From Paracoccus sp. Z118 (lineage in GTDB: Bacteria > Pseudomonadota > Alphaproteobacteria > Rhodobacterales > Rhodobacteraceae): 64,000 nucleotides of DNA. The stretch is from positions 1-64,000 of the forward strand of contig NZ_JAHQZU010000011.1 of the NCBI RefSeq assembly GCF_019061185.1. Reading direction: 5' to 3'. The position numbers were made by a program, and so were the translations under genes. How positions within the stretch are numbered: the stretch's first letter is position 1; every line of letters begins with the position of its first letter. The notes under the pieces are model-generated. The model did not search any database, had not been told where the DNA came from, and saw only the letters and a program-made list of their open reading frames with translations. Positions 29,133-39,926 of this stretch are shown here, piece by piece.

Positions 29133-31427
29133 ATGAACATCGCCATCACCGCCGGGCTGCAACTGAACCCTCCGGGTTTCGGGGCGGGGCTGGCCGCCTG
29201 GTCGCGCGAGAACGGCCGTTCGGGCGAGGCGACATGGGCGGGCGCGCCCAACGCCGCCATCGTGCCCGCAGATCAGGATTTCGGCAGTTGCATGGAGATC
29301 GTGAAGCTCGACGACGTGACGCGGCTGCGTTTCACCGGGGAAACCCCGATCCTGCCGGGAACGTATCTGCGGGTCTCGGCGCGGGTGAAGGCGGTCGCGG
29401 GGAACCTGCCGCAGGTCCGCATCGCGGCCTGGGCGGGCACCGCGCAGCGGACGCAGGTGCCCGGCGTGGTGCAGGCCGGACCGGCGACGGCGCTGCGGGG
29501 TTATGGCGAGATCGTCGAGGTTTCGGCCATCGTCGGCACCGGCCAGCGCGGCGGGGTGACGATGCCGTGGGGCATCTCGGCCGCCTTCGGCCATTTCGGG
29601 CTGGACCTGATCGGCGTCAACGGCGGCGCCGTGCGGATCGAGAGCATCCGCATCGAGGACGTGACGGGCGCCTTCCTGCCCACGGGCATCGATTGGGTGG
29701 ACGTGCGCGACTTCGGGGCGGTGGGCGACGGGATCGCGAACGACCGCGCCGCCTTCCTCGCGGCCGACGCCGCCGCGAATGGCGGCGAGATTCTGGTGCC
29801 CGAGGGGACCTATTACCTCGCCACCGACACCGCGCTGAAGGCGCCGGTGCGGTTCAAGGGCAGGCTGGCGATGCCGCGGACGGCGCGGCTGTCGCTGCAG
29901 GGCCGGTTCGACCTGCCGACCTATGCCGACGCCTTCGGCGACGAGACAGAGGGGCTGAAGCGCGCATTGCAGGCCCTGTTCGGCTATACCGATCACGTCG
30001 CGCTGGATCTTTGCGGCCGCCGCGTGGACCTGACCGAGCCGCTGGACGTCGCCGCCGCCTGTCCGGGCCTCGCCTCGTTCTCCAACCGCCGGGTCATCAC
30101 CAACGGGCAGATCGCCTCGGTTCCCGGTCCGGCCTGGAATCCGGCGACGGTCGCATCGGCCGGCACTTACGACCCCGCCCGTCCCGAGGAGCTGCGCGCC
30201 GTGGCGCAGGTCGCGCAGATCGCCATCGGCTCGCGCGTCAGCGGCCCCGGCGTGGGGCGCGAGGTCTATGTGCGCGACCGCAACGTCGCCACCGGCACGC
30301 TGACGCTGTCGCAGCCGCTTTACGGCGGGGCGGGAACGCGCAGCTACAGCTTCGTGCGTGATCGCTACGCGCTGGATTTCTCCGGCGTGGCGCAGGTGGA
30401 CCGGCTGACCTTCGCGGATATCGAGTTCCTGCTGGACGGGGTCGGCAACGCCGTCATGCTGCCCGCGGCGGGCCAGCTCTTCACCTTCCGCGACTGCTTC
30501 TTCACCCGGCCGCAGACCCGCGCCATCACCTCGATCGGGCGGGCCTGTCAGGACATGGTGGTCGAGCAATGCCAATTCCTGTCGGACGAGATGGGGGATC
30601 TGGCGCAGAACCGCAGCAGCGTCGCCATCAACGTCAACGCCAATGACTGCAAGATCCGCAACAGCCGCTTCGTGCGATTCGGGCATTTCATGGTGGCGAA
30701 CGGCAACGGCCACATGATTTCCGGCAACCACTGGTTCCAAGGAGACAACGCGGCGCAAGGCGTGCGCTTTGCCGGGTTGGTGCTGACCGCGCCCAACCTG
30801 CAGGTCAACGTCACCGGCAACTACATCGACAACGCCAGCATCGAATGGACCAACGAGCACAGCCCCAACCCGAATTACAGCCCCTCGATCTACAGCTTCG
30901 GGGGGCTGACGATCACCGGGAACACCTTCCTCTGCTCGCAGGTGGTGCCGGGATTTTCGTGGCTGGTCATCAAGCCCTTTGGCTCGGGCCAGTTCCTGCA
31001 GGGGCTGACGGTCATGGGGAACGTCTTCAAGTGCTCGGTCGGGCGGATCACGCGGGTTGACCGGGTGGATACGTCGATTGCCGATCTCAACCACGCCGGG
31101 GCGCGGAATGTCGTGTTCTCGGGGAACAGCTTCACCGGCGTCGATACCTTTGTCGCCAACCCGGTGACGATCACGCACAACCAGAACACTGCGAGCGCGA
31201 AGTGGCTGGTGAACGCGGGCGCCGCGCTGCCGTTCAACGGCTATGCGCTGAAGGTGGATTCGGTCACGGCCGAAAGCGCGGTGAAGGTCGCGGGCGGGGC
31301 CTGGGTCAGCGGTCTGCCCTTCGTCTCTGCGCGCGAGGGCGCGGCCCAGGCGATGATCGGGCTGAACTGGCCGTCGGCGGTGACGGGCAAGGTCGCGGTG
31401 CAGGTGCGGATGGACAACCCGGCGTAA
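29133..31427 (+). CDS. Right-handed beta-helix protein, candidate GTA head spike
   Basis: 764-residue protein of the glycosyl hydrolase 28-related/Pectate_lyase_3 kind. An N-terminal beta-rich domain (about 1-185) precedes VDVRDFGAVGDGIANDRAAFLAADAAA split by the family hallmark DFGAVGDG (about 192) and LVPEGTYYL; a long parallel beta-helix with Asn ladders (ISGNHWF, VTGNYIDN, ITGNTFL, VMGNVF, FSGNSF) fills about 430-690. No signal peptide, so it is not a secreted lyase. Tailspike-like architecture, orphan position and the CtrA site upstream suggest the RcGTA head-spike type (GhsB-like). GGGGAG precedes ATG 29133. Identity as a spike is inference. Confidence 0.75.
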   Translation: MNIAITAGLQLNPPGFGAGLAAWSRENGRSGEATWAGAPNAAIVPADQDFGSCMEIVKLDDVTRLRFTGETPILPGTYLRVSARVKAVAGNLPQVRIAAWAGTAQRTQVPGVVQAGPATALRGYGEIVEVSAIVGTGQRGGVTMPWGISAAFGHFGLDLIGVNGGAVRIESIRIEDVTGAFLPTGIDWVDVRDFGAVGDGIANDRAAFLAADAAANGGEILVPEGTYYLATDTALKAPVRFKGRLAMPRTARLSLQGRFDLPTYADAFGDETEGLKRALQALFGYTDHVALDLCGRRVDLTEPLDVAAACPGLASFSNRRVITNGQIASVPGPAWNPATVASAGTYDPARPEELRAVAQVAQIAIGSRVSGPGVGREVYVRDRNVATGTLTLSQPLYGGAGTRSYSFVRDRYALDFSGVAQVDRLTFADIEFLLDGVGNAVMLPAAGQLFTFRDCFFTRPQTRAITSIGRACQDMVVEQCQFLSDEMGDLAQNRSSVAINVNANDCKIRNSRFVRFGHFMVANGNGHMISGNHWFQGDNAAQGVRFAGLVLTAPNLQVNVTGNYIDNASIEWTNEHSPNPNYSPSIYSFGGLTITGNTFLCSQVVPGFSWLVIKPFGSGQFLQGLTVMGNVFKCSVGRITRVDRVDTSIADLNHAGARNVVFSGNSFTGVDTFVANPVTITHNQNTASAKWLVNAGAALPFNGYALKVDSVTAESAVKVAGGAWVSGLPFVSAREGAAQAMIGLNWPSAVTGKVAVQVRMDNPA

Positions 31428-31453
31428 CGCGCCGGCAGCAGGCAGGCAGGCGT

Positions 31454-31481
31454 CCCGCCGGTGAACTCCGGCGGGGCTTTT
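31454..31481 (+). terminator. Rho-independent terminator of the beta-helix gene
   Basis: Perfect 8-bp stem CCCGCCGG / CCGGCGGG with loop TGAACT, followed by GCTTTT, 26 bases past the stop codon. Confidence 0.75.
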
Positions 31482-31489
31482 CCCGCGTC

Positions 31490-31969
31490 TTATCGTCGCA
31501 TCAGCTCTGCCGCGGTCAGGCGGTAGGCGCGGCCGAAGCCCGCGTTCAGCAGGCCCGAGCGCGGCTCCAGACGCCAGAACCGGAAGTCTGGCAAGTCGAG
31601 ATAGACGGCCGATTTCGGGTCGCGTTCGCGCCAGCGTACGCGCCGCGCCTCATCGCCCGGCGGCAGCATGCGCGCCACCACCTGAAGCGACAGCCGGGGC
31701 CGCGTCAGAGGGCTGCCCTTGGCCGCCGCGTCCGGTTCGGACAGCAGCAGCCCTGCGCGAGGATCGGCCGCCAGGGCACGGCTATGCGCGGCCAATCCTG
31801 ACAGCAGGGCCAGCGGCGCGCCATCTTCGTCCGTCTGCAATCCGATGCGGCTGAGATGGGGAAAGCCCTCGCCGTCCAGCGTGCCGAGCACGGCGTGGCG
31901 CGCACCGTCCAGCAGCGCGCGGGCGAGCGCGATGGCAGCGTCGTCGGTGGGGCGGATGGGGTCGATCAT
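31490..31969 (-). CDS. PNPOx/HugZ-like flavin-binding family protein
   Basis: 159-residue split-barrel protein: [50 protein letters not shown] and [12 protein letters not shown] match the pyridoxamine 5'-phosphate oxidase-like fold, closest to the heme-utilisation HugZ N-terminal type. The C-terminus ([27 protein letters not shown]) fits that group too. Starts at ATG 31969 with GAGG upstream; the frame is open to 32059. Likely FMN-linked; substrate unproven. Divergent from acs. Confidence 0.75.
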   Translation of the reverse strand: MIDPIRPTDDAAIALARALLDGARHAVLGTLDGEGFPHLSRIGLQTDEDGAPLALLSGLAAHSRALAADPRAGLLLSEPDAAAKGSPLTRPRLSLQVVARMLPPGDEARRVRWRERDPKSAVYLDLPDFRFWRLEPRSGLLNAGFGRAYRLTAAELMRR

Positions 31970-32065
31970 CGGCCGATCCTCGCCCGAAAAGGGCCCATCC
32001 GGCAAGTCTGCCGCCGAAAGCCATGCATCACCTGCAACACCTGAGCCGGCGCCGATCAAAGACGC

Positions 32066-32093
32066 TTTACCGGATGTGACCGGTAGTCATAAT
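32066..32093 (+). promoter_or_regulatory. acs promoter with embedded inverted repeat
   Basis: TTTACC (32066-32071) and CATAAT (32088-32093), spacer 16, form a sigma70-like promoter 85 bases before the acs ATG. Inside it, TACCGG (32068-32073) and CCGGTA (32080-32085) are perfect 6-bp arms of an inverted repeat with a 6-base spacer. A dimeric regulator bound here would occlude the promoter. The regulator is not known. Confidence 0.45.
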
Positions 32094-32177
32094 CTGGCCG
32101 TGATGGGTGCCGTTCGTCGCACCGCCCGTCAGGGCCCGGTCGATTGCCGCGCCCCGCGCTTGGAGGGGGAAATTTTC

Positions 32178-34133
<1,956 letters not shown>

Positions 34134-34162
34134 GGCTGCGGCGCTGGTCCGGCGGACAAAAA

Positions 34163-34189
34163 CGGTGCGGCGCGGTCAGCGCCGCATCG
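34163..34189 (+). terminator. GC hairpin after acs
   Basis: An 11-bp stem with one G-T pair (CGGTGCGGCGC / GCGCCGCATCG) and a GGTCA loop begins 30 bases past the acs stop. No T-run follows, so it is a weak terminator candidate or a 3'-protecting structure. The rest of 34134-34411 shows nothing else. Confidence 0.4.
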
Positions 34190-34411
34190 TGGGACAGGAT
34201 TGGGGCTCGTCGGGGCGGACCGGCCCCGCGAGGTTCCGGGCCTGAATATCGGGCCGGGACGAACAATGGGCACCAGCGCAGCCTTTGGGTGAACGGCTCC
34301 GATCACAGCGCACATCGCACGGGCTATCCCGACCCGGCATAGCGACGGGATAGAAGCGGAACGCGGAAAAGCCGGGCGTTCCCCGGCCCATTCTCACGCG
34401 CGCCGATTCGT

Positions 34412-34864
34412 TTAAAGCGCGATCTCGGGGCCCGGCGGGATTTCCGGCACACGCGGCGCTGTGCGCGGCGTGTCGGGCGGGGCGTCGGGGACCAGCCGCT
34501 CGATCTCGGCCGTCGGCGGCGGCGGCGGGGCGTCGGGGCGGCGGCGGATGACGATGTCGCCGTTGGGCAGCCGCTCTGGGCGCTGATAGTTGCCGATGTC
34601 GTCGATCAGATCGCCCACCTCGCTCAGGGCGGGGGCGAGTTCCTGGGCGGTGCCCTCCAACGCGCCGAACAGCCCCTCGATATGCGGTGCGGCCTCGCGG
34701 AAGAAATTCTCGAACAGCGAGGTGATCGAGTCGTCCTCGCCGGCTTCGGGGGCTTCGGGCGCGGGCTCGGCCTGCGGCATCTCGAACGGCGTCGTCTGGG
34801 CCATCGCGGGGGTGGAGAGCAGGATTACGGCCGCGATGAGGGGGAGGGAGCGGGACAGGATCAT
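34412..34864 (-). CDS. Exported Pro-rich hypothetical protein
   Basis: 150-residue periplasmic protein with signal peptide MILSRSLPLIAAVILLSTPAMA, cleaved at AMA-QT. The mature protein has an acidic Pro/Glu linker, a helical section (SITSLFENFFREAAPHIEGLFGALEGTAQEL, about 48-78), then a Pro-rich tail (RRRPDAPPPPPTAEIERL). Homologues in Rhodobacteraceae carry misleading names such as AAA+ ATPase; no Walker motif exists here. Function unknown. The next gene upstream on this strand encodes a TerB-DnaJ protein. Confidence 0.7.
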   Translation of the reverse strand: MILSRSLPLIAAVILLSTPAMAQTTPFEMPQAEPAPEAPEAGEDDSITSLFENFFREAAPHIEGLFGALEGTAQELAPALSEVGDLIDDIGNYQRPERLPNGDIVIRRRPDAPPPPPTAEIERLVPDAPPDTPRTAPRVPEIPPGPEIAL

Positions 34865-35033
34865 CGCGACGCCTTTTCGTGATGGGTGCGGGCGAGCCGC
34901 CGGGCTGAGGCCAACGCGCGGCATGGCTGCTGCGTTCCGGGATCGGTAGGCGGCGCGGGCAATCGCCGGCAGGTCGAGAGCAGCCGCGGATCGCCGGGGC
35001 GGAAGGCCGTCGGGGCGGAGGACCGACGCTGCG

Positions 35034-35765
35034 TCAGCCCCCTTCGGCCGCAGGCCAGTGTCCGGCGCGATAGGCCTGCCAAGCCGCGTTGATCGCGCGG
35101 GTGCGGGTTTCGGCCAGCCGCACCGCCTCGGGCGGCAGGCCGTGGGCCTGCGCGCGGTCGGGGTGGTTTTCGCGGATGAGCTGGCGCCAGCGCTCGCGCG
35201 CTTCGGGCAGCGGCGTGCCGGGGGCGATGCCCAGCACGTCGCAGGGCGGGCAGGCGTGTTCCGGGTCATGGCGGGCGCGGATCGAGGCCACGGTCATCCG
35301 GTCCACGCCGAAGATGCGGGCCACCTCGTCGAGGAAGGCGATCTCGGGTCCGTCGAGGCTGTGATCGGCCATGGCGATCAGGTGCAGCCCTTCCAGCACG
35401 TCCACCAGCACCGAATCGCCGGGCGGGAACATCGCGGCGATGCGCTGCGACCACAGCTCGAACCCGGCCACGTCCTGCCGGGCGAGGTCGAAGACGCGGG
35501 CGGCGTGGCGTTCCTCGGACCTCGGGATCTTGAAGATGCGGCGGAAGGCGGCGACCTCCTCGCGGGCGACGCGGCCGTCGGCCTTCGCGATCTTGGCCCC
35601 AAGGGCGATGATGGCGATGGTGAAGGCGACCGAGCGTTCCGGCGGCACGGAGCTGCGCCGCCCGGACATGAGCGCGGACAGCCGGTCGCCGATGCGCTGC
35701 CAGAAGCCGCGCGGCGGAGGCAGTTCGGGGGCCGGTCGGGGCGGAGAGGGGGCGATCGCGTCCAT
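35034..35765 (-). CDS. TerB-DnaJ domain protein (DjlA-like)
   Basis: 243-residue protein. After a Pro-rich head and a hydrophobic stretch (SVAFTIAIIALGAKIAKADG, about 45-65) a TerB-like helical domain (about 45-150) contains the acidic KADGRVAREEV and ADHSLDGPEIAFLDEV repeats. A C-terminal J-like domain (about 175-235) has the HPD tripeptide in IRENHPDRAQ, needed to stimulate DnaK. This is the DjlA/DjiA domain pair, here without an obvious N-terminal anchor. ATG 35765 chosen over an upstream non-ATG start. Confidence 0.82.
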   Translation of the reverse strand: MDAIAPSPPRPAPELPPPRGFWQRIGDRLSALMSGRRSSVPPERSVAFTIAIIALGAKIAKADGRVAREEVAAFRRIFKIPRSEERHAARVFDLARQDVAGFELWSQRIAAMFPPGDSVLVDVLEGLHLIAMADHSLDGPEIAFLDEVARIFGVDRMTVASIRARHDPEHACPPCDVLGIAPGTPLPEARERWRQLIRENHPDRAQAHGLPPEAVRLAETRTRAINAAWQAYRAGHWPAAEGG

Positions 35766-35826
35766 GACCGCCACGGTAGCGCCAACACGCGGCAGGGGAA
35801 AGCGTCAGCGAGGCTGCCGTTGCGAC

Positions 35827-36321
35827 TCAGCCGTCAGGCAGCAGGCGTCCCATCAGCACGAGATCGTGGTAGCGCCCGAACTTCCAGCCCGCCTCGGGGA
35901 TGCGGCCCCATTCCGAAAAGCCGAGCCGCTGGTGGAACGCCAGCGAGGGCAGGTTCGATGCCGTGATCGCGCCGATCAGCAGCCGCGCGCCGGCCGCTTC
36001 GGCGTGGCTGGCAACGCCTGCCATCAGTGCCCGCCCGACGCCCGTGCCGCGCTGGCCGGGCGCGACATGGACGGTATGCTCCAGCGACCGGGCATAGCCG
36101 CCGCCCGCGCGGAACTGCGAGGTGGCAGCGAAGCCGGTCACGCCGCGCTCATCGGTGCTGACGAGGAAGGCGAAGCCCTGCGCCTGTCGCTGCGCGATCA
36201 TCTCCGCGAGGTCGGACGGGCTGCGCTCGGTCGGCCAGAAGGTGATCGCGGTGTCGCGGATGATGGGATTCCAGATCGCCGCCACGGCCTCTGCATCGGC
36301 GGGCGTCGCGGCGCGGATCAC
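35827..36321 (-). CDS. GNAT acetyltransferase, phosphinothricin-acetyltransferase-like
   Basis: 164-residue GNAT protein of the Pat/MddA group: IRAATPADAEAVAAIWNPIIRDTAITFWPTE at the start, VHVAPGQRGTGVGRALM as the acetyl-CoA loop, ASNLPSLAFHQRLGFSEWG and AGWKFGRYHDLVLM at the end, all typical. Likely acetylates small amino-acid-like compounds such as methionine sulfoximine; exact substrate unknown. Lies three bases downstream of trpA. Confidence 0.82.
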   Translation of the reverse strand: MIRAATPADAEAVAAIWNPIIRDTAITFWPTERSPSDLAEMIAQRQAQGFAFLVSTDERGVTGFAATSQFRAGGGYARSLEHTVHVAPGQRGTGVGRALMAGVASHAEAAGARLLIGAITASNLPSLAFHQRLGFSEWGRIPEAGWKFGRYHDLVLMGRLLPDG

Positions 36322-36324
36322 CGC

Positions 36325-37122
36325 TTACCCCCGATGCGCGCCGTCCGACAGCGAGCGGACGAAATCCAGCACCTCGGGGGCCAGTTTGCCTTCGCCGATC
36401 TGCTTGACGATGGCGCTGCCGACGACGCAGCCATCCGCCACCGACGCGACGGCCTGCGCGGCCTCGGGCGTCGAGATGCCGAAGCCCACCACCACCGGAA
36501 GCTGCGCCGCCGCGCGGATCCGCGCGACCTCGGGCGCGACGGCGGAGGCGTCAGCCGCCTGGCTGCCGGTGATCCCGGTGACCGAGACGTAATAGACGAA
36601 GCCCGAGGTGTTCGAGACCACCGCCGGCAGGCGCCTGTCGTCAGTCGTCGGCGTGGCCAGACGGATGAAGTTCAGCCCGGCATTGCGGGCGGGGATGCAG
36701 AGTTCGGCGTCTTCCTCGGGCGGCAGGTCCACCACGATCAGGCCGTCGATCCCCGCCTCCACCGCTTCCTTCAGGAACGCATCGACGCCGCCCGGATGGG
36801 CATAGATCGGGTTGTAGTAGCCCATCAGGACGATGGGCGTCTCGTCATCCTCGCGCCGGAATTCGGCCACCAGCGACAGCACGCCCGAGACGGTCGCCCC
36901 GGCGGCCAGCGCCCGCTGCCCCGCCGCCTGGATCGTCGGGCCGTCCGCCATCGGATCGGTGAAGGGCATGCCCAGCTCGATGATGTCCACCCCGGCGCCG
37001 GGCAGGCCGCGGATGATCTCCAGCGAGGCGTCGCGGTCGGGGTCGAAGGCCATGATGTAGCTGACGAAAGCCTTGCGGTCTGCTGCCGCGAGGGCTGCGA
37101 ACTTGCGGTCGATACGGGTCAT
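36325..37122 (-). CDS. trpA: Tryptophan synthase alpha subunit
   Basis: Cleaves indole-3-glycerol phosphate to indole for TrpB. 265-residue TIM barrel: catalytic Glu in [11 protein letters not shown] and Asp in [10 protein letters not shown], plus the phosphate-binding GFGIS near the C-terminus. Complete. trpB is not in this window; the gene downstream is an acetyltransferase. Divergent from ychF. Confidence 0.95.
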   Translation of the reverse strand: MTRIDRKFAALAAADRKAFVSYIMAFDPDRDASLEIIRGLPGAGVDIIELGMPFTDPMADGPTIQAAGQRALAAGATVSGVLSLVAEFRREDDETPIVLMGYYNPIYAHPGGVDAFLKEAVEAGIDGLIVVDLPPEEDAELCIPARNAGLNFIRLATPTTDDRRLPAVVSNTSGFVYYVSVTGITGSQAADASAVAPEVARIRAAAQLPVVVGFGISTPEAAQAVASVADGCVVGSAIVKQIGEGKLAPEVLDFVRSLSDGAHRG

Positions 37123-37251
37123 GGCGCGCCTTCCGGGTGGTGTCGGCCCGTATTAGGCCGCGCGGGCGGGCAGGGGAAGGGGGCGCGGGCGAACTGGACG
37201 GGCCGCGCCGCCTGACCTAGAAGGCCGCAGCACGCAGGAAAGGGAACGCGC

Positions 37252-38349
37252 ATGGGCTTTCGCATGGGGATCGTCGGGCTGCCGAACGTGGGCAAGTCCA
37301 CGCTGTTCAACGCGCTGACGCGCACCGCGGCGGCGCAGGCCGCGAACTTCCCCTTCTGCACGATCGAGCCGAATGTGGGCGAGGTCGCGGTGCCCGATCC
37401 CCGGCTGGACACGCTGGCGCAGATCGCCGGGTCGAAGCAGATCATCCCGACCCGGATCACCTTCGTGGACATCGCCGGGCTGGTGAAGGGCGCGAGCAAG
37501 GGCGAGGGCCTCGGCAACCAGTTCCTTGCGAATATCCGCGAGGTGGACGCCATCGCCCATGTGCTGCGCTGCTTCGAGGATGGCGACATCACCCATGTCG
37601 AGGGTCGCGTGGACCCGGTGGCCGACGCCGAGACCATCGAGACCGAACTGATGATCGCCGATCTGGAATCCATCGAGCGGCGGATGACCAACCTTCAGCG
37701 CAAGCTGAAGGGCGGCGACAAGGAAGCGGTGGAGCAGGAGCGGCTGCTGAAGGCCGCCCGCGCCGCACTGGACGAGGGGCGCCCAGCCCGCACCGTCACC
37801 GTTTCGGACGACGACCGCCGCGCCTGGGACATACTGCAACTGCTGACGGCCAAGCCGGTGCTTTACGTCTGCAACGTGGCCGAGGAGGACGCCGCCGCCG
37901 GCAACGCCTATTCTCGGGCGGTGGCCGAGATGGCGAAGGCGCAGGGCGCGGGCCATGTGGTGATCTCGGCCCGGATCGAGGAAGAGATCAGCCAGCTTGC
38001 CGACGACGAGGCGCAGATGTTCCTGTCCGAGATGGGGCTGGACGAGGCGGGGCTGGACCGCCTGATCCGCGCCGCCTACCAGCTTCTGGGGCTGCAGACC
38101 TATTTCACCGTCGGCCCCAAGGAGGCCCGCGCCTGGACGATCACGCGCGGCACGCTGGCTCCGCAGGCGGCGGGCGTGATCCACGGCGATTTCGAGAAGG
38201 GCTTCATCCGCGCCGAGACGGTCGCCTACGACGACTACGTCGCCGGAAAGGGCGAGGCGGGCGCGCGGGAGGCCGGAAAGTTCCGCGTCGAGGGCAAGAC
38301 CTACGAGGTGAAGGACGGCGACGTGCTGCACTTCCTGTTCAATACCTGA
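37252..38349 (+). CDS. ychF: Redox-regulated ATPase YchF (Obg family)
   Basis: 365-residue Obg-like ATPase that binds ribosomes and hydrolyses ATP rather than GTP. G1 GLPNVGKST (about 9-17), switch [12 protein letters not shown]3 [20 protein letters not shown] split as family motif, and the degenerate G4 CNVAEED in place of NKxD, which explains ATP preference. The C-terminal TGS domain (about 280-365; [14 protein letters not shown]) is intact. Good RBS GAAAGGGA. Confidence 0.95.
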   Translation: MGFRMGIVGLPNVGKSTLFNALTRTAAAQAANFPFCTIEPNVGEVAVPDPRLDTLAQIAGSKQIIPTRITFVDIAGLVKGASKGEGLGNQFLANIREVDAIAHVLRCFEDGDITHVEGRVDPVADAETIETELMIADLESIERRMTNLQRKLKGGDKEAVEQERLLKAARAALDEGRPARTVTVSDDDRRAWDILQLLTAKPVLYVCNVAEEDAAAGNAYSRAVAEMAKAQGAGHVVISARIEEEISQLADDEAQMFLSEMGLDEAGLDRLIRAAYQLLGLQTYFTVGPKEARAWTITRGTLAPQAAGVIHGDFEKGFIRAETVAYDDYVAGKGEAGAREAGKFRVEGKTYEVKDGDVLHFLFNT

Positions 38350-38885
38350 GGGCGGCGGGTTCTTGCCGGCCGGGTGATGCGGGGGGGACCACGCACTACG
38401 AGGGGCTGAGCCATGGGGCTTGGGCGCGGGTGCGAAGGCGGAGGTTTCGCAGTCCGTCGCCGCCTACTCCGGCACGGGGTGGGGCAAGAGGTGAGTGCGG
38501 TTTTCCTACTTTGGGGTATGCGGCCGGCGTCCGCCGTGCCGCCGACAGGTGAGCTATGCCCCCCGGTCCGCCAAAGCGGACCGGGACGCGCCCGCCCGCC
38601 CCTTGGCGGGCGCGTTCGCGCCCACCCGTGCGGGCGCGTCCCTCTGGAGTGCTGGCGTCAACGGATCGCACGGAAACGGGCTCGTGGCCCGTTTCCTTCA
38701 GCACGACCGTTAAGGGTGCTCGATGAGCGAGCTTGCTTGCGCGCGGGGTAAGCAGCCTCTCTCGCGGCTTCTTTGTGAACACGTGAAAGCTGACATTGCG
38801 GAAGCAATGAGAGTGCGAGCGGTCGCTTCTGCGTGCGTTCTGCTTCGGACGCAGCGGAGAAGCCCGCCCGATTGCGCCACTCGGA
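38350..38885. repeat. Gene-free segment with a cluster of perfect hairpins
   Basis: Between ychF and a convergent LysR gene there is no convincing gene. Four inverted repeats lie within 135 bases: 38562-38585 (10-bp arms CCCGGTCCGC, 4-base loop), 38586-38615 (11-bp arms ACGCGCCCGCC, 8-base loop), 38617-38638 (7-bp arms CGCGCCC, 8-base loop) and 38672-38696 (10-bp arms GGAAACGGGC, loop TCGTG). The first two are directly adjacent. Frames of about 110-130 codons exist on both strands but have low-complexity, Arg/Pro-rich translations. It may be a dispersed intergenic repeat or a structured RNA. Confidence 0.5.
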
Positions 38886-39809
38886 TTACCCCACCGCCGA
38901 TTCCCACGGCACCCCGCCCGCGATCTCCACCACCAGATGGTCGATGATCGCCCGCAGCTTCGCCGGCATCGGCGAGACCGGAGGCCACACCGCGAGGATC
39001 GGCAGCGGGCGCGTCGCGATCTCGGGCAGCACCTGCACCAGCGCGCCGCGGCGGAGAGCCTCGGCCACGATGAAGCCCGGCAGCATCGCCAGCCCCAGCC
39101 CCGCGACGGCCATGTCGCGGATCGCCTCGCCGTTGTTCACCGTCAGCCGCCCGGAGATCCGCGGCGAGACCATGCGCCCGCCCTGCCGGAACTGCCATAC
39201 CCCCAGATCCGAGACATGGGTGTAGCTGATGACCTGATGGCCGCTCAGATCGGCCAGCGCCTCGGGCGTTCCGTTACGGGCGAGATACTCGGGGCTGGCG
39301 GCGACGATCATCCGGTCCTCGGCCAGCTTGCGCGACATCAACGCCCCGTCGCGCCCGCCGCCGATGCGGATGCCGATGTCGAACCCGTCCCGCGCGAGAT
39401 CGCGGGCGCGGTCGTCATAATCCAGCCGCAACTGAAGCTCGGGATGGAGGGCGGCGAAGCGGGCGAGGACCGGGGAGAGATAGATCATCCCGAAGCTCGT
39501 CGGCGCGGCGATCGCCAGCGATCCGCGCAGCGGGGCGCCGCCGTCCATCCCCCATGCGGCGCTTTCCGCGGCGGCGACCAGCTCGGACAGCGCCGGGCGC
39601 AGGCGGTCCGCAAGCCGCAGCGCCGCCTCGGTCGGGGTGATGCGGCCGGCGTTGCGGCGGAAGAGGGCCGCGCCCAGCGTCGCCTCGAAATCCGAGACGC
39701 GCTTGCTGATGACGGACTTCGACAGGTTCAGCCGCGCCGCCGCCGCCGAGACGGTGCCAAGCTCCATCACGGTCAGGAACGTCTCGATCTCGTCCAGCGT
39801 ATAGCGCAC
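38886..39809 (-). CDS. LysR-family transcriptional regulator
   Basis: 307-residue LTTR. N-terminal HTH (about 1-62): [42 protein letters not shown] divides into the family recognition helix SKSVISKRV. Effector domain (about 90-300) includes [14 protein letters not shown] and [31 protein letters not shown]. Divergent from the VOC dioxygenase gene, with a LysR-type T-N11-A palindrome in the 117-base gap, so it probably controls that gene and itself. Inducer unknown, perhaps a phenolic or quinone. Confidence 0.88.
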   Translation of the reverse strand: MRYTLDEIETFLTVMELGTVSAAAARLNLSKSVISKRVSDFEATLGAALFRRNAGRITPTEAALRLADRLRPALSELVAAAESAAWGMDGGAPLRGSLAIAAPTSFGMIYLSPVLARFAALHPELQLRLDYDDRARDLARDGFDIGIRIGGGRDGALMSRKLAEDRMIVAASPEYLARNGTPEALADLSGHQVISYTHVSDLGVWQFRQGGRMVSPRISGRLTVNNGEAIRDMAVAGLGLAMLPGFIVAEALRRGALVQVLPEIATRPLPILAVWPPVSPMPAKLRAIIDHLVVEIAGGVPWESAVG

Positions 39810-39833
39810 GATGGCACCATATCAGCTGCCCGA

Positions 39834-39854
39834 GCGTTCGCAATCGTCGAACGC
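39834..39854. promoter_or_regulatory. LysR-type operator palindrome
   Basis: Perfect 7-bp arms GCGTTCG (39834-39840) and CGAACGC (39848-39854) around CAATCGT. The centre satisfies T-N11-A, the classic LTTR box. It lies in the divergent gap 25-45 bases from the LysR start and about 73 bases from the dioxygenase ATG. Confidence 0.55.
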
Positions 39855-39926
39855 CGGCTTTGCGCCGGGGCGGCTGGCGGGAAGGCGGGCGCGCGCCGAT
39901 ATTGGCTGCAACGAAAGGAGTTCCAC

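Noticed and set aside
38396..38782. Minus-strand 128-codon frame (MFTKKPRERLLTPRASK...) in the hairpin cluster
   Set aside because: It runs through four perfect hairpins, is Arg/Pro/Gly-rich and has no visible domain; more likely noncoding.
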